DNA of 64,000 nucleotides from Ignavibacteriota bacterium (lineage in GTDB: Bacteria > Bacteroidota > Ignavibacteria > Ignavibacteriales > Melioribacteraceae): NCBI GenBank assembly GCA_016716225.1, contig JADJWT010000001.1:3606501-3670500 (forward strand). The letters run 5' to 3'. Below the pieces are notes generated by a model. That model did no database searches and had not been told where the DNA came from. It worked only from the letters and a program-made list of their open reading frames with translations. Positions 1 to 8,150 of the stretch are shown here, piece by piece. How positions within the stretch are numbered: the stretch's first letter is position 1; each line of letters begins with the position of its first letter. The position numbers and the translations under genes are program-made.

Positions 1-623
1 TTATGATTTCCAATTGTATTTGAATTTAAGGACTGATAACCAATTGCAGTGTTGTTCCAACCAGATGTATTAGAGTATAAAGATTGAAAACCTAATGCAG
101 AGTTAAAATAACCCGAAGTATTAGCAAAAAGTGAACTAACACCAAAAGAAGCATTATAGTTATCGCCATCATCACTATTACCTGAATTCAATCCAATAAA
201 TAAGCTATAATTGTCAGATTTTGCATCATCCAAATCATTAATTGTTGAAGAACTTCCACTGCCTAATTCCGTACCATTAAAAAATAGTGTACCATTATTG
301 TTATATAGTTTGAAGTACGTATTTGTAGGTATCCCAGAACTCATTTGAAACGAACCAAAAGAACCTTCATCAACAAATCTGAAAAGTAAATTTGAGTTTT
401 CATCTTTTAATACAACAGCATCACCGATTGCAGTTGGTAAATTTAATTTATCTGAATTTATTTTTTCTTCTATTTTATTTTTCTTCTCTTCTTGAGCTGA
501 AATTTGAACGAATGAAAAAATAAGAATTATCAAAATTAAAATTGAGAAAGTAATAGTGTGATCATATTTAATTGATTCTTTTTTTCGAGTTATATAATAT
601 TTTAGTTTGAGATTTTGGCTCAC
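1..623 (-). CDS. Exported surface protein with NTSG/NTAIGYQSL head-type repeats, 3' end outside the window
   Basis: The frame is open for 207 codons from a GTG at 623 to the window edge, so the C-terminus is missing. An AGAGG ribosome-binding sequence about 8 bases upstream supports the GTG. The N-terminus has a charged stretch, then a hydrophobic segment ending in QISAQ, which reads as a signal peptide. The middle has the motif LFRFVDEGSFGSF. From about residue 145 there are repeats of about 20 residues such as NTSGYFNSALGFQSLYS and NTSGWNNTAIGYQSLNS. Such repeats occur in trimeric autotransporter heads and tail-fibre-like proteins, which often end in a peptidase S74 chaperone domain; that end is not visible here. 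A cell-surface or fibre role is inferred only from the repeats. Confidence 0.8.
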   Translation of the reverse strand, partial: MSQNLKLKYYITRKKESIKYDHTITFSILILIILIFSFVQISAQEEKKNKIEEKINSDKLNLPTAIGDAVVLKDENSNLLFRFVDEGSFGSFQMSSGIPTNTYFKLYNNNGTLFFNGTELGSGSSSTINDLDDAKSDNYSLFIGLNSGNSDDGDNYNASFGVSSLFANTSGYFNSALGFQSLYSNTSGWNNTAIGYQSLNSNTIGNH

Positions 624-936
624 TTCAACCTCTGATAAATTTATCAATTTTATTGATAAATTTATGTTTGAAAAAGACTCAACTCAACTACACAAAGGGG
701 TAATATTAATTTCGATGTATTTTTAGATTGATTAACAAAAATTCGTTTGCATTGGTTGTGTTTAAAGATTGTTTTTATAAGAGAAATAATATTAAGAAGT
801 ACATATCGTTGAATTTTTCTTAAGTACAAATGGATTAAACATTATTTTAATTTCTAGAATTTTAGAAATATAATTTCAAACTTATTAATTTTTTAGAATT
901 TAAAAAAATTTTCCTAAATAATTACAAAAGTTATAA
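624..936. other. AT-rich intergenic region between two minus-strand units
   Basis: No coding frame is recognisable on either strand. The right end holds an AT-only hairpin (arms 916-924 and 934-942) overlapping the stop of the YdeI-like gene. On the minus strand it is followed by AGGAAAATTTTTTT and may act as a weak terminator. The left end should contain the promoter of the repeat protein. I see no other structure I can support. Confidence 0.5.
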
Positions 937-1566
937 TTATTTGTAATTATCGTTTAATCCTTTTCCATTAAAAATATTTGGAGTACTTTTATCAATTCTT
1001 GATAATTTAGATTTAGCTTTTTTTGGTTGAGAAAAATAAATTAAATAACCACGTTGTCTACCGGGAGTTAACGAATAGAATGCATCTTTAAAACCGATAA
1101 TTTCGTTAAATTTTTGTTGTAATTCTTCCGGAATTTTAAAATCAGAAGTTTGTTTAAATGTAACTTTTAAACCAGCTTTTTCGCATTCAATTGCTTCATA
1201 AATATATTCTTTTATTGTTGATTCAAGATTTACAATTTCTGTATAATTTGTAAATCTTATCTGTCTGGCGGTTTGGCTATTTTCTGTTTGCTGAATTAAA
1301 ATTTTCCTTTTGTCTTTCAGTAAAACTCCTTTTGGAAATAAAAGAGCACAATAATTGTTAAATACATGCATTAAAACAATATTTTTATTTTCGTAAGTAT
1401 AACACGGATGCATCCATTTAAAGTCTTCCGTTAGTCCGCATTCAAGTGCAATTTTTCTTAGTAATGTTAATTCACTTTGCCAATTATGAATTTTACATTC
1501 CGGTGTTCCGCCCAATTTGCATTGCATACAACCATCAATAAGATATTTATCAACTTTGATATTCAT
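937..1566 (-). CDS. YdeI / DUF1801-type protein
   Basis: The 209-residue product matches the YdeI/DUF1801 family in layout: an N-terminal region with WMHPCYTYENKNIVLMHVF and an internal KGVLLKD, then a C-terminal half with the signature FYSLTPGRQRGYLIYFSQPKKAKSK (split here as FYSLTPGRQRGYLIYF followed by SQPKKAKSK). The biochemical role of the family is poorly defined; some members are called bacteriocin-protection proteins. The N-terminus also carries CMQCKLGGTPEC, three cysteines that could bind a metal (inference). It is the last gene of a four-gene minus-strand operon, starting 2 bases after the DoxX-like gene. Partnership with an ArsR regulator and a SRPBCC protein is common in such small stress operons. 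Confidence 0.82.
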   Translation of the reverse strand: MNIKVDKYLIDGCMQCKLGGTPECKIHNWQSELTLLRKIALECGLTEDFKWMHPCYTYENKNIVLMHVFNNYCALLFPKGVLLKDKRKILIQQTENSQTARQIRFTNYTEIVNLESTIKEYIYEAIECEKAGLKVTFKQTSDFKIPEELQQKFNEIIGFKDAFYSLTPGRQRGYLIYFSQPKKAKSKLSRIDKSTPNIFNGKGLNDNYK

Positions 1567-1568
1567 AT

Positions 1569-1952
1569 TTAACCCTTAATTATTTTTATTTTTCGATCCT
1601 CAGTTCTGTAATACCAAGAAATTATTGTTAACAGTAATAAAAGAGTTGGACCAAAAAATTCAGCTAAAGTATCACCTACTGCAAAATGTGAAAATATTGC
1701 TCCAGACATTACAAAGAAAAATCCCGCATATGCCCATTCTTTAACCAAAGGAAATTTTGGTAACAGAATTGCCAACACTCCAAATATTTTCCATACTCCA
1801 ATAATTGTTAAAAAATATTCTGAGTATCCTAAATTTTTCATTTTTATTACTTCATCTTCTAAGTGGATTATTTGTACAATTCCGGTTGATAACATTCCCA
1901 AACTAAGCCAAATTGTTGCAATCCAAAATATTATTTTGTTTTTATTTTTCAT
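1569..1952 (-). CDS. DoxX-like small integral membrane protein
   Basis: The 127-residue protein has four predicted membrane segments, roughly residues 9-27, 45-64, 71-90 and 97-114. The second ends in GVWKIFGVLAILLPKFP, typical of DoxX-like (DoxX_2) proteins, followed by KEWAYAGFFF. Its first codons overlap the stop of the upstream SRPBCC gene by 4 bases, showing translational coupling. The function of this DoxX branch is not known. In this operon type it travels with ArsR regulators and AHSA1-like proteins. Confidence 0.85.
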   Translation of the reverse strand: MKNKNKIIFWIATIWLSLGMLSTGIVQIIHLEDEVIKMKNLGYSEYFLTIIGVWKIFGVLAILLPKFPLVKEWAYAGFFFVMSGAIFSHFAVGDTLAEFFGPTLLLLLTIISWYYRTEDRKIKIIKG

Positions 1953-2428
1953 TGATTTGCTTCTTTCATATTGGTGAATAATTTTTCAATTCTATTGTGA
2001 GCCATATTTAACCCAAATGCAAATGGAAGTTTGAGAAGATTGTCTCTCTTTTCAACAGATTCAAAAATCGTATGAATTTTAAGTTTGCTTGATTCATTTG
2101 ATATTTTTTCAAACTCATAAATTTCGAGTTGAACTCCAAACGGCATCGTATCCATTTCAAAAGTTCTTGAAATTTTTTTGTTATGAATAATTTCATGAAA
2201 TACACCATTAGCTTGAAATGCAACTTTTCCCTTATCATCCAAAGTTTCAATTACATATCCTCCAAACTTTTTACATTCAAAATTTATAACTTTCGTTCCC
2301 ATCCATTGTTCAATTAATTCTGGTTCAATGTAGGCTTTAAAAAGTAATTCAATCGGAATTTCAAATTCCCTATGGATAAACAATTCTTGTTTTCCATCTT
2401 GAGCTTCAATTTTTGTTTTTAATTCCAT
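1949..2428 (-). CDS. SRPBCC / AHSA1-domain protein
   Basis: This is a single-domain protein of 159 residues. It begins with the typical edge FIHREFEIPIELLFKAYIEPELIEQWMG and contains GGYVIETLDDKGKVAFQANGVFHEI. It ends with the long C-terminal helix that closes the SRPBCC ligand cavity (first motif spans about residues 17-45). Family members bind hydrophobic ligands or resemble the Hsp90 activator Aha1; the ligand here is unknown. The gene lies 14 bases after arsR and overlaps the DoxX-like gene by 4 bases. ArsR-SRPBCC pairs are a widespread arrangement. Confidence 0.88.
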   Translation of the reverse strand: MELKTKIEAQDGKQELFIHREFEIPIELLFKAYIEPELIEQWMGTKVINFECKKFGGYVIETLDDKGKVAFQANGVFHEIIHNKKISRTFEMDTMPFGVQLEIYEFEKISNESSKLKIHTIFESVEKRDNLLKLPFAFGLNMAHNRIEKLFTNMKEANQ

Positions 2429-2442
2429 AATTATTCTTTCAT

Positions 2443-2763
2443 TTATTTTGATTTATAGTTTTTCATTAGGTTTTCTAATTTATTAAATCTATCGTCCCAC
2501 AATTTTCTAAATGGTTCAATAAAATCAGCTAATTCCTTAATTTTACTTGGATTAAGATGATAATAAATTTCTCTGCCATTTTTCTCATATCCAAGCAACT
2601 CACATTCAGTAAGAATTTGTAAATGTTTGGAAACTGTTGGTCTAGCTGTATTAAAATTTATAGCAATTGAACCAGCTGTCATTGTTTGGGTTGTTAACAA
2701 TAATAATATTGCTCTTCTTGTAGGATCGGCAATTGCTTGAAAAATATCTCTTCGTAAATTCAT
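2443..2763 (-). CDS. ArsR-family winged-helix repressor
   Basis: The 106-residue protein is a standalone ArsR/SmtB-type winged helix. Residues 8-25 read QAIADPTRRAILLLLTTQ. The recognition helix lies in ARPTVSKHLQILTECELLGYEK, followed by the wing GREIYYHLNP. The classical metal-binding ELCVCDL motif is absent, so it is probably not a metal sensor but the subtype that controls SRPBCC/DoxX operons. It is the first gene of the operon and has two tandem palindromes about 20-60 bases upstream, which suggests autoregulation. Confidence 0.92.
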   Translation of the reverse strand: MNLRRDIFQAIADPTRRAILLLLTTQTMTAGSIAINFNTARPTVSKHLQILTECELLGYEKNGREIYYHLNPSKIKELADFIEPFRKLWDDRFNKLENLMKNYKSK

Positions 2764-2783
2764 TTTTTTTGTAAAATATTTAT

Positions 2784-2825
2784 GTAGTTATATGACTACA
2801 AATATATATGAAGTTATTTAACTAC
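2784..2825. promoter_or_regulatory. Two tandem palindromes, candidate ArsR operators
   Basis: The first site, GTAGTTATATGACTAC at 2784-2799, is an inverted repeat with arms GTAGT/ACTAC. The second, AAGTTATTTAACTA within 2811-2824, has arms AGTTA/TAACT. Their centres are about 26 bases apart. Both contain the same AGTTA/TAACT-like core, and they lie between arsR and its upstream neighbour. ArsR dimers bind such dyads; the assignment to this regulator is inferred from position and symmetry. Confidence 0.6.
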
Positions 2826-2986
2826 GCAAGCACAATTTTACATTAAGCATTTTTTGATAATTTTTTTTTAAGAATTGAATGATAAAATAAATAAACGTGT
2901 TGTTCTAAAAATTATTTTAAGATATTAATAAATTAAAATTTGTAAATATGTGTATTGATAAGAAATTAATTTTCTTAAAAGTTAGA

Positions 2987-3676
2987 TTAAATATTATCAC
3001 TAACTTTTTCAATTTGCTTTTCCACATTAAAACCTTTTAAAATCAACCATACCGGGAATAAAAATAATTCCCAAATTCCTCCAATAATATAAAACATACT
3101 TCCGCTTCCATTTACAGTATCAATAATTCCCATTAAATCTAAAATTCCGCTTAAGAACAAAAACAAATAACCAATAATTCCCCACACTGATAAAAATCTT
3201 GGAATTAATTTTGTTTGGTAAAATAAATAACATAAAAATATGCTTCCCAATCCAAGAATTACCATTGCGATTTGATAAGTTAAATATCTCAATTTTACAA
3301 ATAGATCAATCAAAATATTTGGATTTACGCTATTGGTGAAAATAACATCTTTACTAAAATTTATAATCAAATAATATATTACTGTTCCGATAAGTAACAG
3401 AACACACTCTAATATTCTAAAACTTAAGTAGGTTATAGCAATTACTTCACTGTATTTTTTCAATATTGGAAATAAGAAAATTGCAATGCCAACAATACCT
3501 ATTGCCATTACTAAAATTAAAAGTGCTCCGAAATGTAAATAATTTTCGTTATCTAAAATATTTTCAAGTGGTGTTTTAAGAAGTGGTGCAACCAAATATG
3601 CATCTAACATGCCGGCAATAATTGTGATTATAAATAAAGAGCCAACTATTATTCCAATATTTTTATTTAATATCAT
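2987..3676 (-). CDS. DUF4386-type multi-pass membrane protein
   Basis: The 229-residue protein has about six hydrophobic segments: roughly residues 8-30, 48-70, 78-104, 130-152, 162-184 and 193-212. The opening NKNIGIIVGSLFIITIIAGM and the segment YLSFRILECVLLLIGTVIYY match the DUF4386 family, which has no known biochemical function. Start ATG at 3676. It is transcribed alone; the downstream arsR promoter region is 223 bases away. Confidence 0.8.
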   Translation of the reverse strand: MILNKNIGIIVGSLFIITIIAGMLDAYLVAPLLKTPLENILDNENYLHFGALLILVMAIGIVGIAIFLFPILKKYSEVIAITYLSFRILECVLLLIGTVIYYLIINFSKDVIFTNSVNPNILIDLFVKLRYLTYQIAMVILGLGSIFLCYLFYQTKLIPRFLSVWGIIGYLFLFLSGILDLMGIIDTVNGSGSMFYIIGGIWELFLFPVWLILKGFNVEKQIEKVSDNI

Positions 3677-4029
3677 AAAATTTCCTAAAATATTATTTAG
3701 AAATAAGTAAAAAATTCTATCCTTTCATTAATTATTGTATTTCAAATAAAATTAAATTTATAATTCTATAAAATTTGCATTCAAATAATTTTTTTTTCAA
3801 ATGTGATAAGTTTTTGTTTTGTACAAATAATAATTAAACATTTCATTTAAATCAAAAATTACATTTTTTAATATTAAGGAATTGTTAATTATATGTTATC
3901 CATATGATATATTAACGTATTATTAAGATTAAATTTGTCTAGGAAGGATTTTGGGAAATTCTAATTCTCAATTAAAATTATACGATGATTTTTTTATTAC
4001 AAATAATATTTTAAAATCTTACTAATTTT
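3677..4029. other. AT-rich gap upstream of the DUF4386 gene
   Basis: There is no convincing gene in these 353 bases. On the plus strand a purine run AGGAAGG near 3940 precedes a TTG that opens only about 24 codons with no recognisable similarity. The region is the 3' flank of the GH2 gene and the 5' flank of the DUF4386 gene. No strong hairpin was found. Confidence 0.5.
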
Positions 4030-6873
4030 TCACTTGTTAAATAACTGTAAAATTTTATTTATTTGAATTTCATTCTTGGGATTAAAAAAATCACTTTTAG
4101 CATATTTTAACATACTTATTAATAACTGTTTCGCTTCAATTCTATTTTCCAAATTAGTGAGCAAATCAATGCCGGTAAGAATAATTTTTCCTTTACCAAC
4201 TTTTGCTTCAACAATAAGTCCCAATGATCTTGCAGTAAACCAATCATCAATAATTCTAACAACGGGTTCAATATTTTTTCCTAGTTCACTTAATAATATT
4301 GCATTGGAATTACTCATTGCATCCCACCACTGAAAATTGCTGAAAGATTGCGTTGGAAACTCGTTCAGCAAAGGATGTTTAGGATTACATAAAATTCCTA
4401 AAGTGTTAGGAGGTTGATTATTGGTCCACGCTGTATTCCAAAATATGCTGGAAAATCCAACAGCAATATTTCCTCCCTTTTCATTTTTTATACTTCCCTT
4501 TTTAGGAGTTATTATAACCGTTCCGCCTTTTTCAATGTGAGTAAAAATTTCTTTATTAATTTCTTGAACAATTTTTATCTCACTATTTAAATCAATATTT
4601 TGTTTTTCAGGATAAACCCAAAAGTCCCAAGAATTTACATAATTGGCAACATTCACTTGGAGCTTATAAATTGCTGGCGAACTCAATTTATTAAGCTCAT
4701 ATTCTATTTTTCCAATTCCAAATGAATTTCCAATTTGGATAATATTTTTTTCAAATTTTCCATTTGCAATTTCTTTGTTTTGTAAATCAAGTATTTTCCA
4801 TGTTGGAATTATATTTTCCAACGCGTTTGGTCCGAAATGAGCAACATCAATAGGAACATTTAAAGTTTCATTTGAAGTAAAAATAAATTTGGGAAATTTA
4901 GCAAGCGGTACTGTTGAATTGCAAAACTGGCTATATTCTTTTGATGATACATAACCCTTTTCATTCCAAAACGGATCTAAAACCCCAACCAATGCGGTTC
5001 CTTGTCCGGGAAAATCATGTAGATCTAATAACTGAAATCCTCCCATATTTTTAGTACGCAAGGCAGCTTCAATATCTGCTTTATAGCAAAGAGTTTGTAA
5101 TTTTCCAGAGGCATAAAGAAATTCATCGGAATAATTTGATAAATTATTTTCATCTAAAAAAGATTTGAATATTTCAAAATTCTCGGGATACAAAACTCCA
5201 TTATATTTTTTAATTTCTTTAAAATTGGGATATACGCACCATTGCCCTATTTCATGACTAATTATTGGTTTACTTTTTGAATTTATAATTTTTTCCCAAT
5301 CATAATTAGATTTTGGTGGCTCAGAATTAATTATACTACTTAAGCCTGCTCCCCATAATTGAATTCTTGGTTCATAAGAACTTATAAAATCATTTTCTTC
5401 AATTTCCGGCCAGCCTGCAGCTCCCGCATAAAGTCTGCGATTATCAAACTTTTTCCAAAACGAAATTAATTTATTTAAATATTCGTTTTGATTATTACCT
5501 GCAGGTTCATTTCCGTAAAGTAGAAAACAAAACGATGGATGATTTCCAAACTCGTTTAAAATCCTTTTGCTTTCTTTATAAATATATTCATCAATTGGTT
5601 TTCCATCTCCAATTGTTACTCCTTGATTTGCCCAAGATGCAGTTTCAATTTGTAAATAAATGCCAATTTTATCTGCTGCATCAAATGCAGATTCAGGAGG
5701 ACACCACGAATGAAATCTGATATGATTTAATCCAAAACTTTTGGCAACTTTAAATATTCTTTCCCATTCTTTTAAATCAGTTGGAGGATATCCCGTTATA
5801 GGAAAAATTGCACATTCTAAAGTTCCGCGCAAAAAAGTCAAATTTCCGTTAATTCTAAATTGAGTTTTATCTGTTGTAATATTTCTCAAGCCAAAGTTTT
5901 CTTCTTTCAAATCTTGAAAACTTTTTCCATCAAGCTTAACTGAAAGATTATAAATGTTTGGAGAAAATTCATCCCAAAGTGAAAGTTTATTCGAATAATT
6001 ATATTTAGTAATTATTGTATCAGTATTTGGATGGATTACTATATTTGAAGTGAAATCCGCGATTATTTCTTGATCCGTTGAATCATTTACATTGTTGATT
6101 TCAAAAATTAATTTGCCTTCAACAGTTTCATTTGTTCCATTTTGTAAAATTGTTTCAATCTTAATTTCTTTGTTTGATAAATCCGAATAAATTTTAATTT
6201 GCTCAATACGCACAACACTAATTTTATTGATTGTAATATCGCCAATAATTCCATTCCAGTTAGTCTGAGTATGATCCGAAATACTATGTGAATTAACACC
6301 GGGATTTATTTCATGTATTCTATTATCAATTCTAAATGTAATAAAATGTTTACCGACGGTAAGATTTTTTATTTTAAATTTATGCGGTGTACTTAATGAG
6401 TTTTCATTTCCGATCAATAAATTATCAACCCAAACAGTTGATTGCCAATGACATCGTTCTAATATAATTTCAATTTCTTGATCTTTCCAATTATTTGGAA
6501 TATTAATTTCACGTTTGTACCAAGCTGCACCAACGTAATATTTTTTTGGCTGTAACCAAAAAGGAACTTTGTAATTATTTGGATTTCTGAATTTTTCATA
6601 TTTAGGTAATTTAAAAAATGATGAATCTACAATATCGCCAGTCCACTTTGTTTTTAATGATATTTGTTCACCTTTATTATTTTCTGCCATTGAACCCGGG
6701 AGTTCAATTGTATCATTAAATTTTTTTGAATACCAATTTTTTTTTATGCCAATATCCAATGAATCAATTTGAAATTGCCATGTACCGCTTAAATCAATTT
6801 TGGTTTGTGCAGATAAATTAATTTGAATGATTGAAACACTAAGTAATACTGAAAAGAGTGGTAACTTAAACAT
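4030..6873 (-). CDS. Secreted glycoside hydrolase family 2 protein
   Basis: The frame can be extended to a TTG at 6906, but the ATG at 6873 gives a clean signal peptide (MFKLPLFSVLLSV...INLSAQ) and is preferred, giving 947 residues. Domains in order are: sugar-binding jelly roll (about 25-220), with GTWQFQID and YVGAAWYKREI; immunoglobulin-like sandwich (about 220-335); and TIM barrel (about 335-620). The barrel carries the acid/base Glu456 in LLYGNEPAG and the likely nucleophile Glu541 in ISHEIGQW, as in GH2 retaining enzymes. A C-terminal extension of about 250 residues ends in a ThuA/amidotransferase-like fold (inference). The substrate cannot be read; beta-galactosidase, glucuronidase or mannosidase activities are possible. 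It lies downstream of the sensory operon on the same strand. Confidence 0.85.
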   Translation of the reverse strand: MFKLPLFSVLLSVSIIQINLSAQTKIDLSGTWQFQIDSLDIGIKKNWYSKKFNDTIELPGSMAENNKGEQISLKTKWTGDIVDSSFFKLPKYEKFRNPNNYKVPFWLQPKKYYVGAAWYKREINIPNNWKDQEIEIILERCHWQSTVWVDNLLIGNENSLSTPHKFKIKNLTVGKHFITFRIDNRIHEINPGVNSHSISDHTQTNWNGIIGDITINKISVVRIEQIKIYSDLSNKEIKIETILQNGTNETVEGKLIFEINNVNDSTDQEIIADFTSNIVIHPNTDTIITKYNYSNKLSLWDEFSPNIYNLSVKLDGKSFQDLKEENFGLRNITTDKTQFRINGNLTFLRGTLECAIFPITGYPPTDLKEWERIFKVAKSFGLNHIRFHSWCPPESAFDAADKIGIYLQIETASWANQGVTIGDGKPIDEYIYKESKRILNEFGNHPSFCFLLYGNEPAGNNQNEYLNKLISFWKKFDNRRLYAGAAGWPEIEENDFISSYEPRIQLWGAGLSSIINSEPPKSNYDWEKIINSKSKPIISHEIGQWCVYPNFKEIKKYNGVLYPENFEIFKSFLDENNLSNYSDEFLYASGKLQTLCYKADIEAALRTKNMGGFQLLDLHDFPGQGTALVGVLDPFWNEKGYVSSKEYSQFCNSTVPLAKFPKFIFTSNETLNVPIDVAHFGPNALENIIPTWKILDLQNKEIANGKFEKNIIQIGNSFGIGKIEYELNKLSSPAIYKLQVNVANYVNSWDFWVYPEKQNIDLNSEIKIVQEINKEIFTHIEKGGTVIITPKKGSIKNEKGGNIAVGFSSIFWNTAWTNNQPPNTLGILCNPKHPLLNEFPTQSFSNFQWWDAMSNSNAILLSELGKNIEPVVRIIDDWFTARSLGLIVEAKVGKGKIILTGIDLLTNLENRIEAKQLLISMLKYAKSDFFNPKNEIQINKILQLFNK

Positions 6874-7030
6874 CGTTTGCCCAATAAAAATATTTAATTT
6901 ATACAAATGTAGTATTTAAAGTTATTACAATTATAAAATAATATTTATTCAATTTTGCAAAATATGAGGGATTTATTTTTTTTGGTTTATAATGAATTAA
7001 ATCAGTGGAATAAAAAGTTTTAATTTTTTT

Positions 7031-8116
7031 TTAATTGGCAATTTTTATTTCAAAACTTACTTTTGTTCCCTTATGCGAATTATCTTCAAATTTAATTTTA
7101 GTTTCATATTGATCCAGCAAATTTGTAACAATTGCTAATCCGAGTCCGTTACCCAGCTGCTGATTTTGAGCGCGGTTAAATTGAACAAACGGACCAATTT
7201 TAGGAATGTATTCTTTTGGTATACCCACTCCTTGATCGTAAATTTCAAATCTATATTTGTCATTTATTATTTTCCCAACAACATTTACTTTTTCACCTTT
7301 AACAGAAAATTTAAATGCATTTTCAACAAGTTGTTTAAGTATAGTTGATAGATGAATATTATTAATTTCCAAAATGCTTTCTTCAATTGTTTGATTAAAA
7401 TCTAGTTTTCTTTCGTTTTCTAAAATAAGTTGATCAAAAACATTTGAAATTAAAAAATCCAAATTAGTAGTTAGAGAATTTTCATCAATATTCTCTTTAA
7501 GTTTATTCGAAGTAATATCTGAATAAATTATAAACTTTTCTAATGTATTTAAGAGTCGTTTTCCTCCATAATAAATATTATCAAGTAATTCAAAAATTTG
7601 TGTTTTATCTAATTCTTCATAATTTTCTTTTAGCAATTGGGGATAACCAAGAATTGCTACTAATGGAGTCCTTAATTCGTGAGGAACGTATTGGGTAATT
7701 CCCTTTAATGTTAAATCAATTTTCTCATCTAAATAAGTTTTCTTTTCAAGGCGAAGTTTAACTGATTTTAATAAATCAGAAGTTTTAAATGGTTTCGAAA
7801 TAAAATCATCGGCACCTAAATTCATTCCTTCTCTGATATCATCTTTTTCGGATTGTGCAGTAAGAAAAATAAACGGAATATTAAAAAACTCCGGAACAGC
7901 TTTAATTTTTTGGAGAAAGTTTAAGCCAGAATATTCCGGCATTATTATATCGGAAATTATCAGATCTGGTTTTACTGATTCTATTTTTTGTAATGCTTCT
8001 TTTACATTTGACGCAAGAAGTGTTTGATAATTATTTAATAATAAAATTTCGTTTAAAGATTCTCTAACATCATTATCATCTTCAACAATTAGAATAAAAT
8101 ATTTTTTATTTTGCAT
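7031..8116 (-). CDS. Response-regulator/histidine-kinase hybrid (REC-HisKA-HATPase)
   Basis: Residues 7-122 form a receiver domain with acidic pocket E12/D13, phospho-acceptor Asp56 in LIISDIIMP and Lys108 in SKPF. HisKA follows with His146 in VPHELRTPL. The HATPase_c domain has N-box VENAFKF, G1 YDQGVGIP and G2 GNGLGLAI. The receiver is N-terminal, so the protein can take phosphate from one kinase and signal through its own. It is the last gene of a four-gene operon, 34 bases after the large PAS kinase. It has no membrane segment and is therefore cytoplasmic. The output target is unknown. Confidence 0.93.
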   Translation of the reverse strand: MQNKKYFILIVEDDNDVRESLNEILLLNNYQTLLASNVKEALQKIESVKPDLIISDIIMPEYSGLNFLQKIKAVPEFFNIPFIFLTAQSEKDDIREGMNLGADDFISKPFKTSDLLKSVKLRLEKKTYLDEKIDLTLKGITQYVPHELRTPLVAILGYPQLLKENYEELDKTQIFELLDNIYYGGKRLLNTLEKFIIYSDITSNKLKENIDENSLTTNLDFLISNVFDQLILENERKLDFNQTIEESILEINNIHLSTILKQLVENAFKFSVKGEKVNVVGKIINDKYRFEIYDQGVGIPKEYIPKIGPFVQFNRAQNQQLGNGLGLAIVTNLLDQYETKIKFEDNSHKGTKVSFEIKIAN

Positions 8117-8150
8117 TAAAATGTACTTTCTTTATTAACTGAAATTTTTT

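Noticed and set aside
3900..4029. Short plus-strand frame after AGGAAGG near 3940
   Set aside because: Only about 24 codons with no similarity; too short to support as a gene.
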